Shown one piece after another: positions 52,059 to 62,897 of a DNA stretch of 64,000 nucleotides. Under the pieces are notes generated by a model. The model was given only the letters and a program-made list of their open reading frames with translations. It was not told the origin of the DNA and ran no database searches. This stretch comes from Streptomyces venezuelae. GTDB taxonomy: Bacteria > Actinomycetota > Actinomycetes > Streptomycetales > Streptomycetaceae. The DNA is taken from contig NZ_CP029190.1 in assembly GCF_008642295.1 (NCBI RefSeq), positions 4,199,501 to 4,263,500 on the forward strand, read 5' to 3'. The number at the start of each line of letters is the position of its first letter. Within the stretch, counting starts at the first letter, position 1. Both the position numbers and the translations under genes were made by a program.

Positions 52059-52072
52059 GTGACGCAGGTCAC
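52059..52072. promoter_or_regulatory. Candidate Crp site GTG-N6-GNCAC
   Basis: GTGACGCAGGTCAC matches the Streptomyces coelicolor Crp consensus GTG(N)6GNCAC exactly, with extra dyad bases. It is 240 bases upstream of the NlpC/P60 start and 458 upstream of nuoA. Which gene it serves is open. Confidence 0.55.
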
Positions 52073-52302
52073 AGAATCGCCACGCTGTGGGGGACCTGTG
52101 GAGTTCGTGAACGGATGCACGCGTCCACTCCGCGCCCCGCCGCCTCCCCCGGTCGGGCGATGCGGGTTCCCATATCACGTGGCCGGTTCTTATCGCCAAT
52201 TTGCGTGCAGGATCCAGGTTTTGATAGTGCGAAAGTCTTTTCACCTGCGGAAACCGGGTTGGATGTCACCTCTGGTGATCATGTGGGTGCTTCGCGTATG
52301 AA

Positions 52303-52385
52303 GATCACCACTCATCGGACTTCATGATCGTTCGTCAGGTGGTGGAGATCACAAACTCGGTCTGGACACCCGTGTCGCAGATCAC
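52303..52385 (+). repeat. Three phased AGATCAC repeats upstream of nuo
   Basis: AGATCAC occurs at 52302-52308, 52346-52352 and 52379-52385. The spacings between them are 44 and 33 bases, multiples of an 11-base helical turn. The second and third are each part of a 14-base GTG-N6-ATCAC unit (52339-52352 and 52372-52385), like Crp sites with one change. They lie upstream of the -10, as an activator array would. Confidence 0.55.
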
Positions 52386-52398
52386 AGACCGCCGGGCA

Positions 52399-52404
52399 TA
52401 GGAT
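52399..52404 (+). promoter_or_regulatory. -10 of the nuo operon
   Basis: TAGGAT is a strong Streptomyces -10. The -35 position is occupied by the third GTG-N6-ATCAC unit and does not resemble TTGACA, so activation is expected. The predicted start near 52411 gives a leader of about 119 bases. Confidence 0.65.
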
Positions 52405-52420
52405 GCGCAGCAGTCCGGCT

Positions 52421-52436
52421 TGTGAACTGCCTCACA
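52421..52436 (+). promoter_or_regulatory. Candidate Rex operator of nuo
   Basis: TGTGAACTGCCTCACA differs at one position from the Rex operator TGTGAACNNNTTCACA of Streptomyces. It is just downstream of the expected start site, the normal place for Rex repression. Rex senses the NADH/NAD ratio, so NADH would relieve repression of NADH dehydrogenase. A seven-base stem ACCCCCG with CGGGGGT follows at 52441-52458. Confidence 0.75.
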
Positions 52437-52529
52437 TGCGACCCCCGAGTCCGGGGGTGATCTTCCCGAGGCGGGGTGCGCGCCGGTGAGCGGTCCAACG
52501 GTCAAGGACGACTGGAAGGAGCGAGGAGC

Positions 52530-52889
52530 GTGAATGCCTACGCGCCCATCCTCGTGCTCGGCGCCCTCGGGGCAGGGTTTGCGATCTTCTCCGTGGTCAT
52601 GGCCACGCTGATCGGTCCAAAAAGGTACAACCGGGCAAAGCTCGAGGCGTACGAGTGCGGCATCGAGCCGACGCCGCTGCCCGCCGGCGGCGGTCGCTTC
52701 CCCATCAAGTACTACCTGACGGCGATGCTCTTCATCGTCTTCGACATCGAGATCGTCTTCCTCTACCCCTGGGCCGTCACCTTCGACGCCCTGGGGATCT
52801 TCGGGCTCGTCGAGATGCTGCTCTTCGTGCTCACCGTCTTCGTCGCCTACGCGTACGTCTGGCGGCGCGGCGGCCTGGAATGGGACTGA
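52530..52889 (+). CDS. nuoA: NADH-quinone oxidoreductase subunit A
   Basis: First subunit of complex I. The 119-residue product from GTG 52530 (GAGGAG upstream) has three helices and the conserved EAYECGIEPT loop and FPIKYYLTAMLFIVFDIEIVFLYPWAV, with the usual acidic residues. It starts the 11 kb nuo operon that continues past the window end. Confidence 0.96.
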   Translation: MNAYAPILVLGALGAGFAIFSVVMATLIGPKRYNRAKLEAYECGIEPTPLPAGGGRFPIKYYLTAMLFIVFDIEIVFLYPWAVTFDALGIFGLVEMLLFVLTVFVAYAYVWRRGGLEWD

Positions 52890-52904
52890 GGGGCTGAATT
52901 TTCC

Positions 52905-53459
52905 ATGGGACTGGAAGAGAAGCTGCCGAGCGGCTTCCTGCTGACCACCGTCGAACAGGCCGCGGGCTGGGTGCGCAAGTCATCCGTCTTCCCCGCCACC
53001 TTCGGCCTGGCGTGCTGTGCCATCGAGATGATGACCACCGGCGCCGGACGCTACGACCTGGCCCGCTTCGGCATGGAGGTCTTCCGCGGCTCGCCGCGCC
53101 AGGCCGACCTGATGATCGTGGCCGGGCGGGTCAGCCAGAAGATGGCGCCGGTGCTGCGGCAGGTGTACGACCAGATGCCCGCTCCCAAGTGGGTCATCTC
53201 CATGGGCGTATGCGCCTCTTCGGGCGGAATGTTCAACAACTACGCGATCGTGCAGGGCGTCGACCACATCGTGCCGGTGGACATCTACCTGCCCGGCTGC
53301 CCGCCCCGGCCCGAGATGCTGATCGACGCGATCCTCAAGCTCCACCAGAAGATCCAGACCTCCAAGCTCGGTGTGAACCGGGAAGAGGCGGCCCGTGAGG
53401 CGGAGGAGGCGGCCCTCAAGGCGCTCCCCACCATCGAAATGAAGGGGCTGCTCCGGTGA
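52905..53459 (+). CDS. nuoB: NADH-quinone oxidoreductase subunit B
   Basis: Carries the N2 iron-sulfur cluster that passes electrons to menaquinone. The 184 residues include LACCAIEMM, with adjacent cysteines, [13 protein letters not shown] and [13 protein letters not shown], giving the four cluster ligands. The C-terminal extension of about 25 residues is Glu/Ala-rich. The stop overlaps nuoC by four bases. Confidence 0.97.
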   Translation: MGLEEKLPSGFLLTTVEQAAGWVRKSSVFPATFGLACCAIEMMTTGAGRYDLARFGMEVFRGSPRQADLMIVAGRVSQKMAPVLRQVYDQMPAPKWVISMGVCASSGGMFNNYAIVQGVDHIVPVDIYLPGCPPRPEMLIDAILKLHQKIQTSKLGVNREEAAREAEEAALKALPTIEMKGLLR

Positions 53460-54181
53460 CCGACCAGACAGCCGAGAACGGCAACAACGTTCCTGCCCCG
53501 CGCGGAGCCGCAGCCGGCGCCGGCGAGGTGATCGGCGTACGCAAGGGCATGTTCGGCGCCGCGGGCGGCGGTGACACCAGCGGCTACGGCGGCCTGGTCC
53601 GGGTCGTCGCCCTGCCGGGGCCGTCCACCCGCCCCTACGGTTCGTACTTCGACGAGGTCGCCGACGAGCTCGAAGGCGCCCTGGAGGAGCAGGGACTCGT
53701 CCCGGCGAACGCCATCGAGAAGACCGTGGTGGACCGGGGCGAGCTGACCTTCCACATCGCCCGCGAGCACCTCGTACGCGTCGCCCGCACCCTGCGCGAC
53801 GACCCGGCGCTGCGCTTCGAACTGTGCACCGGGGTCTCCGGCGTGCACTTCCCCGGGGACAAGGGCCGCGAGCTGCACGCCGTCTACCACCTGCGCTCGC
53901 TCACCCACGGCAGGCTGATCCGGCTGGAGGTCTCCGCGCCCGACGACGACCGGCACATCCCGTCGCTGGTCGCCGTCTACCCGACCAACGACTGGCACGA
54001 GCGCGAGACGTACGACTTCTTCGGCCTGATCTTCGACGGGCACCCGGCCCTCACCCGGATCATGATGCCGGACGACTGGCAGGGCTTCCCGCAGCGCAAG
54101 GACTACCCGCTCGGCGGCATCCCCGTCGAGTACAAGGGCGCCCAGATCCCGGCTCCCGACCAGCGGAGGTCGTACAGCTGA
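53456..54181 (+). CDS. nuoC: NADH-quinone oxidoreductase subunit C
   Basis: A 241-residue peripheral subunit of the quinone-binding module. The N-terminal 55 residues ([33 protein letters not shown]) are actinobacteria-like and likely flexible. The conserved part has [29 protein letters not shown] and [15 protein letters not shown]. It overlaps nuoB by four bases and nuoD by one base. Confidence 0.96.
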   Translation: MTDQTAENGNNVPAPRGAAAGAGEVIGVRKGMFGAAGGGDTSGYGGLVRVVALPGPSTRPYGSYFDEVADELEGALEEQGLVPANAIEKTVVDRGELTFHIAREHLVRVARTLRDDPALRFELCTGVSGVHFPGDKGRELHAVYHLRSLTHGRLIRLEVSAPDDDRHIPSLVAVYPTNDWHERETYDFFGLIFDGHPALTRIMMPDDWQGFPQRKDYPLGGIPVEYKGAQIPAPDQRRSYS

Positions 54182-55506
54182 TGTCCACCTCAAACCACGC
54201 CTCGGCCCGCGAGACGACCGAGGGCACCGTCTACACCGTCACCGGCGGCGACTGGGACGAGATCGTCCAGTCCGCGGCCCGGGCGGACGACGAGCGGATC
54301 GTCGTCAACATGGGTCCGCAGCACCCGTCCACCCATGGTGTGCTCCGGCTGATCCTGGAGATCGACGGAGAGACGGTCACCGAGGCCCGCTGCGGGATCG
54401 GCTACCTGCACACCGGAATCGAGAAGAACCTCGAATTCCGCAACTGGACGCAGGGCACCACCTTCGTGACGCGCATGGACTACCTGACGCCGTTCTTCAA
54501 CGAGGCGGCGTACTGCCTGGGCGTGGAGAAGCTGCTCGGCATCACCGAGCAGATCCCCGACCGGGCCACGGTCCTGCGGGTGCTGCTGATGGAGCTCAAC
54601 CGGCTCTCCTCGCACCTGGTGTGCATCGCCACCGGCGGCATGGAGCTGGGCGCGACCACGATCATGATCTACGGCTTCCGGGACCGCGAGCTGATCCTCG
54701 ACATCTTCGAGCTGATCACCGGCCTGCGCATGAACCACGCGTTCATCCGCCCCGGCGGCCTCGCCCAGGACCTGCCGCCGGGCGCCATGGACCAGCTCCG
54801 CGCCTTTGTGAAGACCATGAAGAAGAACCTGCCGGAATACGACAAGCTCGCCACCGGCAACCCCATCTTCAAGGCCCGTATGCAGGACGTCGGCTACCTG
54901 GACCTGGCCGGCTGTATGGCGCTGGGCGCCACCGGCCCGATCCTCCGCTCCGCCGGCCTCCCGCACGACCTCCGCAAGACCGACCCGTACTGCGGTTACG
55001 AGACCTACGAGTTCGACGTGCCGACCACCGAGAGCTGCGACTCCTACGGGCGGTTCCTGATCCGCCTGGAGGAGATGCGGCAGTCCCTGCGGATCGTCGA
55101 ACAGTGCCTGGACCGGCTGCGGCCCGGGCCGGTCATGGTCGCCGACAAGAAGATCGCCTGGCCGGCACAGCTCGCCATGGGCCCCGACGGCCTCGGCAAC
55201 TCGCTCGACCACATCAAGAACATCATGGGCACCTCCATGGAGGCCCTCATCCACCACTTCAAGCTGGTGACCGAAGGCTTCCGGGTCCCGGCCGGCCAGG
55301 CCTACACGGCCGTCGAGTCCCCCAAGGGCGAGCTCGGCGTCCATGTGGTCTCCGACGGCGGCACCCGCCCCTACCGGGTCCACTTCCGCGACCCGTCCTT
55401 CACCAACCTGCAGGCCATGGCCGCGATGTGCGAGGGCGGCCAGGTCGCCGACGTCATCGTCGCCGTCGCCTCCATCGACCCCGTGATGGGAGGCGTCGAC
55501 CGATGA
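54181..55506 (+). CDS. nuoD: NADH-quinone oxidoreductase subunit D
   Basis: The 49 kDa-type subunit, which with NuoB forms the menaquinone pocket. The 441 residues include [14 protein letters not shown] with the quinone-contact histidine, [20 protein letters not shown], and the C-terminal DPVMGGVDR. The N-terminal 40 residues ([25 protein letters not shown]) are an actinobacterial extension. The ATG shares one base with the nuoC stop and the stop overlaps nuoE by four bases. Confidence 0.97.
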   Translation: MSTSNHASARETTEGTVYTVTGGDWDEIVQSAARADDERIVVNMGPQHPSTHGVLRLILEIDGETVTEARCGIGYLHTGIEKNLEFRNWTQGTTFVTRMDYLTPFFNEAAYCLGVEKLLGITEQIPDRATVLRVLLMELNRLSSHLVCIATGGMELGATTIMIYGFRDRELILDIFELITGLRMNHAFIRPGGLAQDLPPGAMDQLRAFVKTMKKNLPEYDKLATGNPIFKARMQDVGYLDLAGCMALGATGPILRSAGLPHDLRKTDPYCGYETYEFDVPTTESCDSYGRFLIRLEEMRQSLRIVEQCLDRLRPGPVMVADKKIAWPAQLAMGPDGLGNSLDHIKNIMGTSMEALIHHFKLVTEGFRVPAGQAYTAVESPKGELGVHVVSDGGTRPYRVHFRDPSFTNLQAMAAMCEGGQVADVIVAVASIDPVMGGVDR

Positions 55507-56240
55507 CCGACATCTCGCTGGGCATGCCCCAGCTGCCCGCCCCCGACTTCCCGGCCGAGGTGCGCGCGCGGCTGGAAGCGGACGCCAAGGAGGTCATCGC
55601 CCGCTACCCCGACAGCCGGTCCGCGCTGCTGCCGCTGCTGCACCTGGTGCAGTCGGAGGAGGGCCATGTCTCCCGCACCGGCATGCGCTTCTGCGCCGAG
55701 GTGCTCGGCCTGACCACGGCCGAGGTCACGGCCGTGGCCACCTTCTACACGATGTACCGGCGCAAGCCGTCCGGTGACTACCAGGTCGGCGTCTGCACCA
55801 ACACCCTGTGCGCGGTCATGGGCGGCGATGCGATCTTCGAGGAGCTCAAAGAGCACCTCGGCGTCGGCAACAACGAGACCACCCCCGACGGCAAGGTCAC
55901 CCTCGAGCACATCGAGTGCAACGCGGCCTGCGATTTCGCCCCCGTGGTGATGGTCAACTGGGAGTTCTTCGACAACCAGACCCCCGAGTCCGCAAAGGCC
56001 CTGGTCGACGACCTGCGGGCGGGCCGCCCGGTGGAGCCGACCCGGGGCGCGCCGCTCTGCACGTACAAGGAAACCGCCCGGATCCTGGCCGGCTTCCCCG
56101 ACGAGCGCGAGGGCGCGGTCGCGGCGAGCGGCGGGGCCGGACCGGCCTCCCTGACCGGCCTGCGGATCGCCCGGGGCGAGTCTCCGCACGCCCCGATCGT
56201 CCACCCGCGCGGCGAGACCAAGGGTGAGGGAGGGGAGTGA
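55503..56240 (+). CDS. nuoE: NADH-quinone oxidoreductase subunit E
   Basis: Holds the N1a [2Fe-2S] cluster of the NADH module. Ligands are CTNTLC and CNAAC (CxxxxC and CxxxC), near residues 99 and 140. At 245 residues it is longer than the usual 160-170: a C-terminal tail of about 65 residues after [14 protein letters not shown] is low-complexity and ends in a charged GEGGE stretch. The stop shares one base with the nuoF ATG. Confidence 0.96.
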   Translation: MTDISLGMPQLPAPDFPAEVRARLEADAKEVIARYPDSRSALLPLLHLVQSEEGHVSRTGMRFCAEVLGLTTAEVTAVATFYTMYRRKPSGDYQVGVCTNTLCAVMGGDAIFEELKEHLGVGNNETTPDGKVTLEHIECNAACDFAPVVMVNWEFFDNQTPESAKALVDDLRAGRPVEPTRGAPLCTYKETARILAGFPDEREGAVAASGGAGPASLTGLRIARGESPHAPIVHPRGETKGEGGE

Positions 56241-57616
56241 TGAGCGTGTCGGCCAAGGAAAGTCATGGGGGCACCTCCCAGCCGGAGGCTGGGGGAGGCA
56301 CGAGCCCGGAGAAGCTCCTGGCACCCGTGCTCTCCGCCTTCTGGGACGACCCCGAGTCGTGGACGCTGGACACCTACCGGCGGCACGAGGGGTACGAGGG
56401 CCTGCGCAAGGCGCTCGCGATGACCCCCGACGACCTGATCGCGTACGTCAAGGACTCCGGTCTGCGCGGACGCGGCGGCGCGGGCTTCCCCACCGGGATG
56501 AAGTGGCAGTTCATCCCGCAGGGCGACGGCAAGCCGCACTACCTCGTCGTCAACGCGGACGAGTCCGAGCCCGGGACCTGCAAGGACATCCCCCTCCTCT
56601 TCGCCAACCCGCACTCCCTCATCGAGGGAATGATCATCGCCTGCTACGCCATCCGCTCCGAGCACGCCTTCATCTACCTGCGCGGCGAGGTCGTGCCGGT
56701 GCTGCGCCGCCTGCACCAGGCGGTGCGTGAGGCGTACGAGGCCGGCTACCTCGGGGACAACGTCCTCGGGAGCGGGATGAAGCTCGACATCACGGTGCAC
56801 GCCGGCGCCGGCGCCTATATCTGCGGCGAGGAGACCGCTCTCCTCGACTCCCTCGAAGGCCGGCGCGGACAGCCCCGGCTGCGTCCCCCCTTCCCCGCGG
56901 TGGAGGGCCTCTACGCCTGCCCCACCGTGGTGAACAACGTCGAGTCGATCGCCTCGGTTCCCGCGATCCTGAACCGGGGCAAGGACTGGTTCAAGTCGAT
57001 GGGGACGGAGAAGTCCCCGGGCTTCACCCTCTACTCGCTGTCCGGGCACGTGGCCGGACCCGGCCAGTACGAGGCCCCGCTCGGCATCACCCTGCGGCAG
57101 CTCCTCGACATGAGCGGCGGCATGCGGCCCGGCCACCGGCTGAAGTTCTGGACCCCCGGCGGCTCCTCCACCCCGATGTTCACGGACGAGCACCTCGACG
57201 TCCCGCTGGACTACGAGGGCGTGGGCGCGGCCGGCTCGATGCTCGGCACCAAGGCGCTGCAGTGCTTCGACGAGACCACCTGCGTGGTGCGGGCGGTGAC
57301 CCGGTGGACGGAGTTCTACGCCCACGAGTCCTGCGGCAAGTGCACGCCCTGCCGCGAAGGCACGTACTGGCTGGTCCAGTTGCTCCGCGACATCGAGGCC
57401 GGGAAGGGCGCGATGTCCGACCTCGACAAGCTGAACGACATCGCCGACAACATCAACGGCAAGTCGTTCTGCGCGCTCGGTGACGGCGCGGCCAGCCCGA
57501 TCTTCTCCTCGCTGAAGTACTTCCGCGAGGAGTACGAGCAGCACATCACGGGCAAGGGCTGCCCCTTCGACCCCAAGAAGTCGACCCTGTGGGCCGACAC
57601 GGAGGTGACCGCATGA
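56240..57616 (+). CDS. nuoF: NADH-quinone oxidoreductase subunit F
   Basis: Binds NADH and FMN and the N3 cluster. The 458 residues include [16 protein letters not shown] (FMN), [29 protein letters not shown] and the C-terminal [12 protein letters not shown] plus SFCALGD, giving four cluster cysteines. The N-terminal residues [15 protein letters not shown] are encoded by a Streptomyces palindromic repeat and are probably an insertion before the conserved [14 protein letters not shown]. Confidence 0.97.
   Translation: MSVSAKESHGGTSQPEAGGGTSPEKLLAPVLSAFWDDPESWTLDTYRRHEGYEGLRKALAMTPDDLIAYVKDSGLRGRGGAGFPTGMKWQFIPQGDGKPHYLVVNADESEPGTCKDIPLLFANPHSLIEGMIIACYAIRSEHAFIYLRGEVVPVLRRLHQAVREAYEAGYLGDNVLGSGMKLDITVHAGAGAYICGEETALLDSLEGRRGQPRLRPPFPAVEGLYACPTVVNNVESIASVPAILNRGKDWFKSMGTEKSPGFTLYSLSGHVAGPGQYEAPLGITLRQLLDMSGGMRPGHRLKFWTPGGSSTPMFTDEHLDVPLDYEGVGAAGSMLGTKALQCFDETTCVVRAVTRWTEFYAHESCGKCTPCREGTYWLVQLLRDIEAGKGAMSDLDKLNDIADNINGKSFCALGDGAASPIFSSLKYFREEYEQHITGKGCPFDPKKSTLWADTEVTA
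56264..56301. repeat. Streptomyces palindromic repeat inside nuoF
   Basis: The DNA reads CATGGGGGCACCTCCCAGCC, GGAG, then GCTGGGGGAGGCAC, a stem with a two-base bulge, of the type common between Streptomyces genes. Here it is within codons 9 to 21 of nuoF and keeps the frame, coding for [13 protein letters not shown]. It resembles the intergenic copy at 45101. Confidence 0.8.
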
Positions 57617-60105
57617 CCGCCCCGGCAGAAGACCTGGTCTCCCTGACCATCGACGGGGTCGAGCTGTCAGTCCCCAAGGGGACCCTCGTCATCCGGGCCG
57701 CCGAGCAGATCGGCGTAGAGATCCCGCGCTTCTGCGACCACCCCCTCCTCGACCCGGTCGGCGCCTGCCGGCAGTGCATCGTCGAGGTGGAGGGCCAGCG
57801 CAAGCCGATGGCCTCCTGCACCATCACCTGCACCGACGGCATGGTGGTCAAGACCCAGCTCAGCTCGCCGGTCGCGGAGAAGGCCCAGCGCGGGGTGATG
57901 GAGCTGCTCCTGATCAACCACCCGCTGGACTGCCCGGTCTGCGACAAGGGCGGCGAGTGCCCGCTGCAGAACCAGGCGCTGTCCCACGGCAACGCCGAGT
58001 CCCGGTTCAAGGGGCAGAAGCGGACGTACGAGAAGCCGGTGCCGATCTCCACCCAGGTGCTGCTGGACCGTGAGCGGTGCGTGCTGTGTGCGCGCTGCAC
58101 CCGGTTCTCCAACCAGGTGGCCGGCGACCCGATGATCGAGTTGCTGGAGCGCGGGGCGCTGCAGCAGGTCGGCACCGGGGAGGGCGACCCGTTCGAGTCG
58201 TACTTCTCCGGGAACACCATCCAGATCTGCCCGGTCGGCGCGCTCACCTCGGCCGCCTACCGCTTCCGGTCCCGCCCCTTCGACCTGGTGTCCTCGCCGA
58301 GCGTCTGCGAGCACTGTGCGGGAGGCTGTGCCACCCGTACCGACCACCGGCGCGGGAAGGTGCTGCGCCGGCTGGCCGCGGAGGACCCCGAGGTCAACGA
58401 GGAGTGGATCTGCGACAAGGGCCGGTTCGCGTTCCGCTACGCCCAGCGGCCGGACCGGCTGACCACCCCGCTGGTCCGGGACCGCGAGTCGGGCCGGCTG
58501 GTGGAGGCGAGCTGGCCGGAGGCGCTGGCCGCCGCGGCGGCCGGGCTGGCGGCGGCCCGCGGCCGGACGGGCGTGCTGACGGGCGGCCGGCTGACCGTCG
58601 AGGACGCCTACGGCTACGCGAAGTTCGCCCGGGTGGTGCTCGACACCAACGACGTCGACTTCCGGGCCCGGACGCACAGCGCGGAGGAGGCCGACTTCCT
58701 GGCCGCCACCGTGGCGGGCCGCGGGGTCGGGCTCGCCGGGGGCGGAGTGACGTACTCCGTACTGGAGGCGGCCCCGGCGGTGCTGCTGGCCGGGATCGAG
58801 GCCGAGGAGGAGGCGCCCGGCGTCTTCCTGCGGCTGCGCAAGGCCCACCGCAAGCACCGGCAGCGGACCTTCGCGCTGGCGCCGTTCGCGACCCGGGGCC
58901 TGGAGAAGGCGGGCGGCACCCTGCTGGCCGCCGCCCCCGGTACCGAGCCGGAGTGGCTGGCGGCGCTGGCCTCCCGTACCGGGCTGGAGGAGGGCGGCCA
59001 CGAGGCCGCCGAGGCGCTGCGGGAGCCGGGCGCGGTCATCGTGGTCGGCGAGCGCCTGGCCGGGGTCCCCGGGGCGCTGACCGCGGCTGTACGGGCGGCT
59101 GCCGCGACCGGCGCGCAGCTGGTGTGGATCCCGCGGCGGGCCGGTGAGCGGGCCGCGATCGAGGCGGGCGCGCTGCCGTCGCTGCTGCCCGGTGCCCGGC
59201 CGGCCACCGACCCGCGGGCCCGCGAGGAGGTGGCGGAGGCCTGGGGCCTGGACGAGCTGCCGCACCGGTACGGCCGGGACACCGGTCAGATCGTGGAGGC
59301 CGCGGCCACCGGCGAACTGGGTGCGCTGCTGGTCGGCGGCGTCGAGGTGGCGGACCTGCCGGACCCGGCGCGGGCGCGCGAGGCACTGGCCGAGGCCTTC
59401 GTGGTCTCGCTGGAGCTCCGCCCCAGCGAGGTCACGGACCACGCCGATGTGGTGTTCCCGGTCGCCGCGGTGGCCGAGAAGCCGGGTGCCTTCATCAACT
59501 GGGAGGGCCGGATCCGTCCGTTCGAGGCGGCGCTGAAGCCCGAGCAGATGACCAGGCGGCTGGCTCCGGCCGATGCCCGTGTGCTGCACATGATCGCGGA
59601 CGAGACGGGCCGGCCGCTGGGCCTGCCGGACATCCACGCGGTACGCCGGGAGATCGAGCGGCTCGGCGGGTGGACCGGCGAGGGTGCCTCCGGGCAGCCG
59701 GCCGATCCGCAGCCGGTGCCGCGTCCCGGTGCGGGCGAGGCGGTGCTGGCGGGCCACCGGCTGCTGCTGGACCAGGGCCGGCTCCAGGACGGGGACGAGG
59801 CCCTGGCCGGCACCCGGCACGAGGCCAGTGCCCGGCTGTCGGCGGCCACGGCCGCCGAGACCGGCGTCAAGAACGGTGATGTGCTGGCCGTGACCGGCCC
59901 GGCCGGCACCGTCGAACTCCCTCTGAGGATCACCGAGATGCCGGACCGGGTGGTCTGGCTCCCGCTGAATTCGGCGGGTGGCGGGGTCACCGCGGACACC
60001 GGGGCGGCCCCGGGCGCCCTGGTGCGCATCGGTGCGGCGACCCCGGCGGGCCCGCAGTCCGCACAGACCGACAACGGCGACACCACTGCGGAGGTGGGCG
60101 CGTGA
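57613..60105 (+). CDS. nuoG: NADH-quinone oxidoreductase subunit G
   Basis: The large iron-sulfur subunit, 830 residues. N-terminal cluster ligands: [15 protein letters not shown] and ASC for [2Fe-2S] N1b; [14 protein letters not shown] for N5; [12 protein letters not shown] and CPVGALTS for N4. A further CEHCAGGC plus WICDKG is the extra [4Fe-4S] N7 site found in some bacteria. The molybdopterin-type C-terminal domain follows from about residue 280 and is Ala/Glu-rich and cofactor-free. The stop overlaps nuoH by four bases. Confidence 0.97.
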   Translation: MTAPAEDLVSLTIDGVELSVPKGTLVIRAAEQIGVEIPRFCDHPLLDPVGACRQCIVEVEGQRKPMASCTITCTDGMVVKTQLSSPVAEKAQRGVMELLLINHPLDCPVCDKGGECPLQNQALSHGNAESRFKGQKRTYEKPVPISTQVLLDRERCVLCARCTRFSNQVAGDPMIELLERGALQQVGTGEGDPFESYFSGNTIQICPVGALTSAAYRFRSRPFDLVSSPSVCEHCAGGCATRTDHRRGKVLRRLAAEDPEVNEEWICDKGRFAFRYAQRPDRLTTPLVRDRESGRLVEASWPEALAAAAAGLAAARGRTGVLTGGRLTVEDAYGYAKFARVVLDTNDVDFRARTHSAEEADFLAATVAGRGVGLAGGGVTYSVLEAAPAVLLAGIEAEEEAPGVFLRLRKAHRKHRQRTFALAPFATRGLEKAGGTLLAAAPGTEPEWLAALASRTGLEEGGHEAAEALREPGAVIVVGERLAGVPGALTAAVRAAAATGAQLVWIPRRAGERAAIEAGALPSLLPGARPATDPRAREEVAEAWGLDELPHRYGRDTGQIVEAAATGELGALLVGGVEVADLPDPARAREALAEAFVVSLELRPSEVTDHADVVFPVAAVAEKPGAFINWEGRIRPFEAALKPEQMTRRLAPADARVLHMIADETGRPLGLPDIHAVRREIERLGGWTGEGASGQPADPQPVPRPGAGEAVLAGHRLLLDQGRLQDGDEALAGTRHEASARLSAATAAETGVKNGDVLAVTGPAGTVELPLRITEMPDRVVWLPLNSAGGGVTADTGAAPGALVRIGAATPAGPQSAQTDNGDTTAEVGA

Positions 60106-61481
60106 ACGCAGTACGCAGTGACGTCGTGTACTGGGCCGCCGAGGACCTGTCGCTCTTCGGCCGGGACGTCTGGTGGCTCGTGGTCATCAAGGCGGTGTTC
60201 TGCTTCGCCTTCCTGATGGTGACCGTGCTGTTCTCCATCGTGTGGGAGCGCAAGGTGGTCGCCTGGATGCAGCTGCGCATCGGGCCCAACCGGCACGGCC
60301 CCTGGGGCATGCTGCAGTCCCTCGCCGACGGCATCAAGCTGATGCTGAAGGAAGACATCATCGTCAAGCGGGCCGACAAGGCGGTCTACGTCCTGGCCCC
60401 GATCGTGGCGGCGGTCCCGGCCTTCATGGCGATCGCGGTGATCCCCTTCGGCCCGGCCGGCAACGAGGTCTCCATCTTCGGGCAGCGCACCACGATGCAG
60501 CTGACCGACCTGCCCATCGCGATGCTGTACATCCTCGCGGTGGCCTCGGTCGGGATCTACGGCATCGTGCTGGCGGGCTGGTCCTCCGGCTCCACCTACC
60601 CGCTGCTGGGCGGACTCCGCTCCTGCGCACAGATGATCTCGTACGAGATCGCCATGGGTGCGGCCTTCGCCTCCGTGTTCCTCTACTCCGGGTCGATGTC
60701 GACCTCGGCGATCGTGGAGGCGCAGGCGGACCGCTGGTACATCGTGCTGCTGCCGGTCTCCTTCCTCATCTACGTGGTCACGATGGTCGGCGAGACCAAC
60801 CGTGCGCCGTTCGACATGCCGGAGTCCGAGGGCGACCTGGTCGGCGGCTTCAACACCGAGTACTCGTCGATCAAGTTCGCGATGTTCATGCTCGCCGAGT
60901 ACGTGAACATGGTCACCGTCTCGGCGGTCTCGGTCACCCTCTTCCTGGGCGGCTGGCGGGCCCCGTATCCGATCAGCACGTTCTGGGAGGGCGCGAACCA
61001 CGGCTGGTGGCCGATGCTCTGGTTCGTCCTCAAGGTGCAACTGCTGCTGTTCTTCTTCATCTGGCTGCGCGGCACCCTGCCCCGGGTCCGCTACGACCAG
61101 CTGATGAAGCTCGGCTGGAAGGTCCTCATCCCGGTCTCGGTGGTCTGGCTGATGCTGGTCGCGACCGTCCGGGCGCTCCGCAACGAGGCCTACGACTTCG
61201 GCGAGATCGTGCTGTACGTGGGCGGGGGCGTGGTCGCGGTCCTGCTGCTGTCCCTGGTCGCGGACGTGTTCCGGGACCGGAAGGAGAAGGCGGCGGCGCC
61301 CGCGCGGGCCGCCGAGGAGGAGCCCTTCGACCCGATGGCGGCCGGTTTCCCCGTCCCCCCCAAGCCCGGCCAGCAGCTGGCACCCGTACCGCGCCGGCGG
61401 TCCCGCAGTGAGCGGGAGCTGATTGTCAGTGGTGGGTCGAATACTGAGAGTGACCGAGAGGAGGGTGCTGAGAATGTCTGA
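60102..61481 (+). CDS. nuoH: NADH-quinone oxidoreductase subunit H
   Basis: Membrane subunit that shapes the quinone channel, 459 residues from GTG 60102 with eight helices. Conserved: [40 protein letters not shown] and [27 protein letters not shown], with the acidic loop residues. A C-terminal hydrophilic tail of about 70 residues follows [11 protein letters not shown], longer than in proteobacteria. Its end overlaps nuoI by eight bases. Confidence 0.97.
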   Translation: MNAVRSDVVYWAAEDLSLFGRDVWWLVVIKAVFCFAFLMVTVLFSIVWERKVVAWMQLRIGPNRHGPWGMLQSLADGIKLMLKEDIIVKRADKAVYVLAPIVAAVPAFMAIAVIPFGPAGNEVSIFGQRTTMQLTDLPIAMLYILAVASVGIYGIVLAGWSSGSTYPLLGGLRSCAQMISYEIAMGAAFASVFLYSGSMSTSAIVEAQADRWYIVLLPVSFLIYVVTMVGETNRAPFDMPESEGDLVGGFNTEYSSIKFAMFMLAEYVNMVTVSAVSVTLFLGGWRAPYPISTFWEGANHGWWPMLWFVLKVQLLLFFFIWLRGTLPRVRYDQLMKLGWKVLIPVSVVWLMLVATVRALRNEAYDFGEIVLYVGGGVVAVLLLSLVADVFRDRKEKAAAPARAAEEEPFDPMAAGFPVPPKPGQQLAPVPRRRSRSERELIVSGGSNTESDREEGAENV

Positions 61482-62082
61482 GGAGAAGTGGCAGAACCCG
61501 GTGGCCGGCTTCGGCGTGACCTTCAAGGCCATGTTCAGGAAGCGGCTCACCGAGCAGTACCCGGAGCAGCAGAAGACCACCGCTCCGCGCTTCCACGGAC
61601 GGCACCAGCTCAACCGCCATCCGGACGGTCTGGAGAAGTGCATCGGGTGTGAGCTGTGCGCCTGGGCCTGCCCCGCCGACGCCATCTATGTGGAGGGCGC
61701 GGACAACACGGAGGAGGAGCGGTACTCCCCGGGTGAGCGGTACGGCCGGGTCTACCAGATCAACTACGCCCGCTGCATCCTGTGCGGTCTGTGCATCGAG
61801 GCGTGTCCGACCCGCGCGCTGACCATGACGAACGAGTTCGAACTGGCCGACGCCAGCCGCGAGTCGCTGATCTACACCAAGGAGCAGCTGCTGGCCGGGC
61901 TGACCGAGGGCATGGTCGACAGCCCGCACTCGATCTTCCCGGGGATGGACGAGCAGGACTACTACCGGGGGCGGGTGACCGGAGCGGCTCCGGGCACGGT
62001 CCGGCAGACGGCCGTCTCCAAGGGCGAGAAGCCGTCGGAGCCCGAGAAGGCGGAGAACGCGTCCGAGGAGGTGGACGCATGA
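61474..62082 (+). CDS. nuoI: NADH-quinone oxidoreductase subunit I
   Basis: Two-[4Fe-4S] ferredoxin-like subunit (N6a/N6b). The 202-residue product has [12 protein letters not shown] and [12 protein letters not shown], and starts with the membrane-facing helix [21 protein letters not shown]. The C-terminal 25 residues are charged. The ATG lies eight bases inside nuoH. The stop overlaps nuoJ by four bases. Confidence 0.97.
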   Translation: MSEEKWQNPVAGFGVTFKAMFRKRLTEQYPEQQKTTAPRFHGRHQLNRHPDGLEKCIGCELCAWACPADAIYVEGADNTEEERYSPGERYGRVYQINYARCILCGLCIEACPTRALTMTNEFELADASRESLIYTKEQLLAGLTEGMVDSPHSIFPGMDEQDYYRGRVTGAAPGTVRQTAVSKGEKPSEPEKAENASEEVDA

Positions 62083-62897
62083 GCGCCGTCATCGCCGCCG
62101 CCACCACCTCCACCGGCGAGGCCGTCCAGTTCTGGCTGCTCGGCACGATCGCCGTGGTCGGCGCGCTGTGCACCGTCCTGATGAAGAAGGCCGTGCACAG
62201 CGCGCTGTGCCTGGCCGGGACGATGATCATCCTGGCGGTCTTCTACCTCGCCAACGGGGCGTACTTCCTCGGCATCGTCCAGGTCGTCGTCTACACCGGC
62301 GCGATCATGATGCTGTTCCTGTTCGTGGTCATGCTCGTGGGCGTCACCGCGGCGGATTCGCTGAAGGAGACCCTCAAGGGGCAGCGCTGGCTGGCCCTGC
62401 TCTGCGGGCTCGGCTTCGGCACCCTGCTGTTCGCCGGCATCGGGCAGGCCGGGCTGACGCAGTTCAACGGGCTGGGCCGGATCAACTCCGGCGGCCACGT
62501 CGAGGGCCTGGCCGAGCTGATCTTCACCAAGTACGTGTTCGCCTTCGAGCTCACCGGCGCCCTGCTGATCACCGCGGCCGTCGGCGCGATGGTGCTCACC
62601 CACCGCGAGCGCACCGAGCGGGCCGCCACCCAGCGCGAGCTGGCCGAGCGGCGGGTCCGCGAGGGAGTCCAGCTCCCGCCGCTGCCGGCGCCGGGTGTGT
62701 ATGCGCGGCACAACGCGGTGGACGTCCCCGGCCTGCTGCCGGACGGCACCCCGTCCGAGCTGACGGTCAACAAGACCCTGCGCGACCGCGGTCAGATCCG
62801 CGATGTGTCCGGTCAGTCCCTGGAGGACCTGAAGGCGCTGGAACAGCGCTCGGCGGAGCGCCTCGGACGGGACGAGCGCGAGGAGGCTGCCAAGTGA
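62079..62897 (+). CDS. nuoJ: NADH-quinone oxidoreductase subunit J
   Basis: A proton-channel subunit of 272 residues. Helices include [59 protein letters not shown] with the conserved pi-bulge region, and [16 protein letters not shown]. Beyond residue 175 it has a hydrophilic extension of about 95 residues ([21 protein letters not shown]), much longer than in E. coli and seen in actinobacteria. The stop overlaps nuoK by four bases. Confidence 0.96.
   Translation: MSAVIAAATTSTGEAVQFWLLGTIAVVGALCTVLMKKAVHSALCLAGTMIILAVFYLANGAYFLGIVQVVVYTGAIMMLFLFVVMLVGVTAADSLKETLKGQRWLALLCGLGFGTLLFAGIGQAGLTQFNGLGRINSGGHVEGLAELIFTKYVFAFELTGALLITAAVGAMVLTHRERTERAATQRELAERRVREGVQLPPLPAPGVYARHNAVDVPGLLPDGTPSELTVNKTLRDRGQIRDVSGQSLEDLKALEQRSAERLGRDEREEAAK

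Larger units (their letters stand above)
51820..52529. other. 710-base divergent gap between nlpC and nuoA
   Basis: A long non-coding gap, AT-richer than the flanks. Small open frames on both strands (up to 110 codons) lack coding-type third positions, so I leave them out. The nuo side holds a -10, a near-consensus Rex site, phased AGATCAC repeats and a short hairpin; the nlpC side holds a Crp-like site. I looked for a c-di-AMP (ydaO) riboswitch before the NlpC gene and did not find its conserved elements. Confidence 0.7.

Noticed and set aside
51820..52300. c-di-AMP (ydaO/yuaA) riboswitch ahead of the NlpC/P60 gene
   Set aside because: Such riboswitches often precede NlpC/P60 genes in Streptomyces, but the conserved ydaO blocks are not visible on the minus strand here.
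51917..52327. Several overlapping open frames of 60-110 codons in the nlpC-nuoA gap
   Set aside because: Third positions are not enriched in G/C, there is no ribosome site, and the frames overlap regulatory elements.
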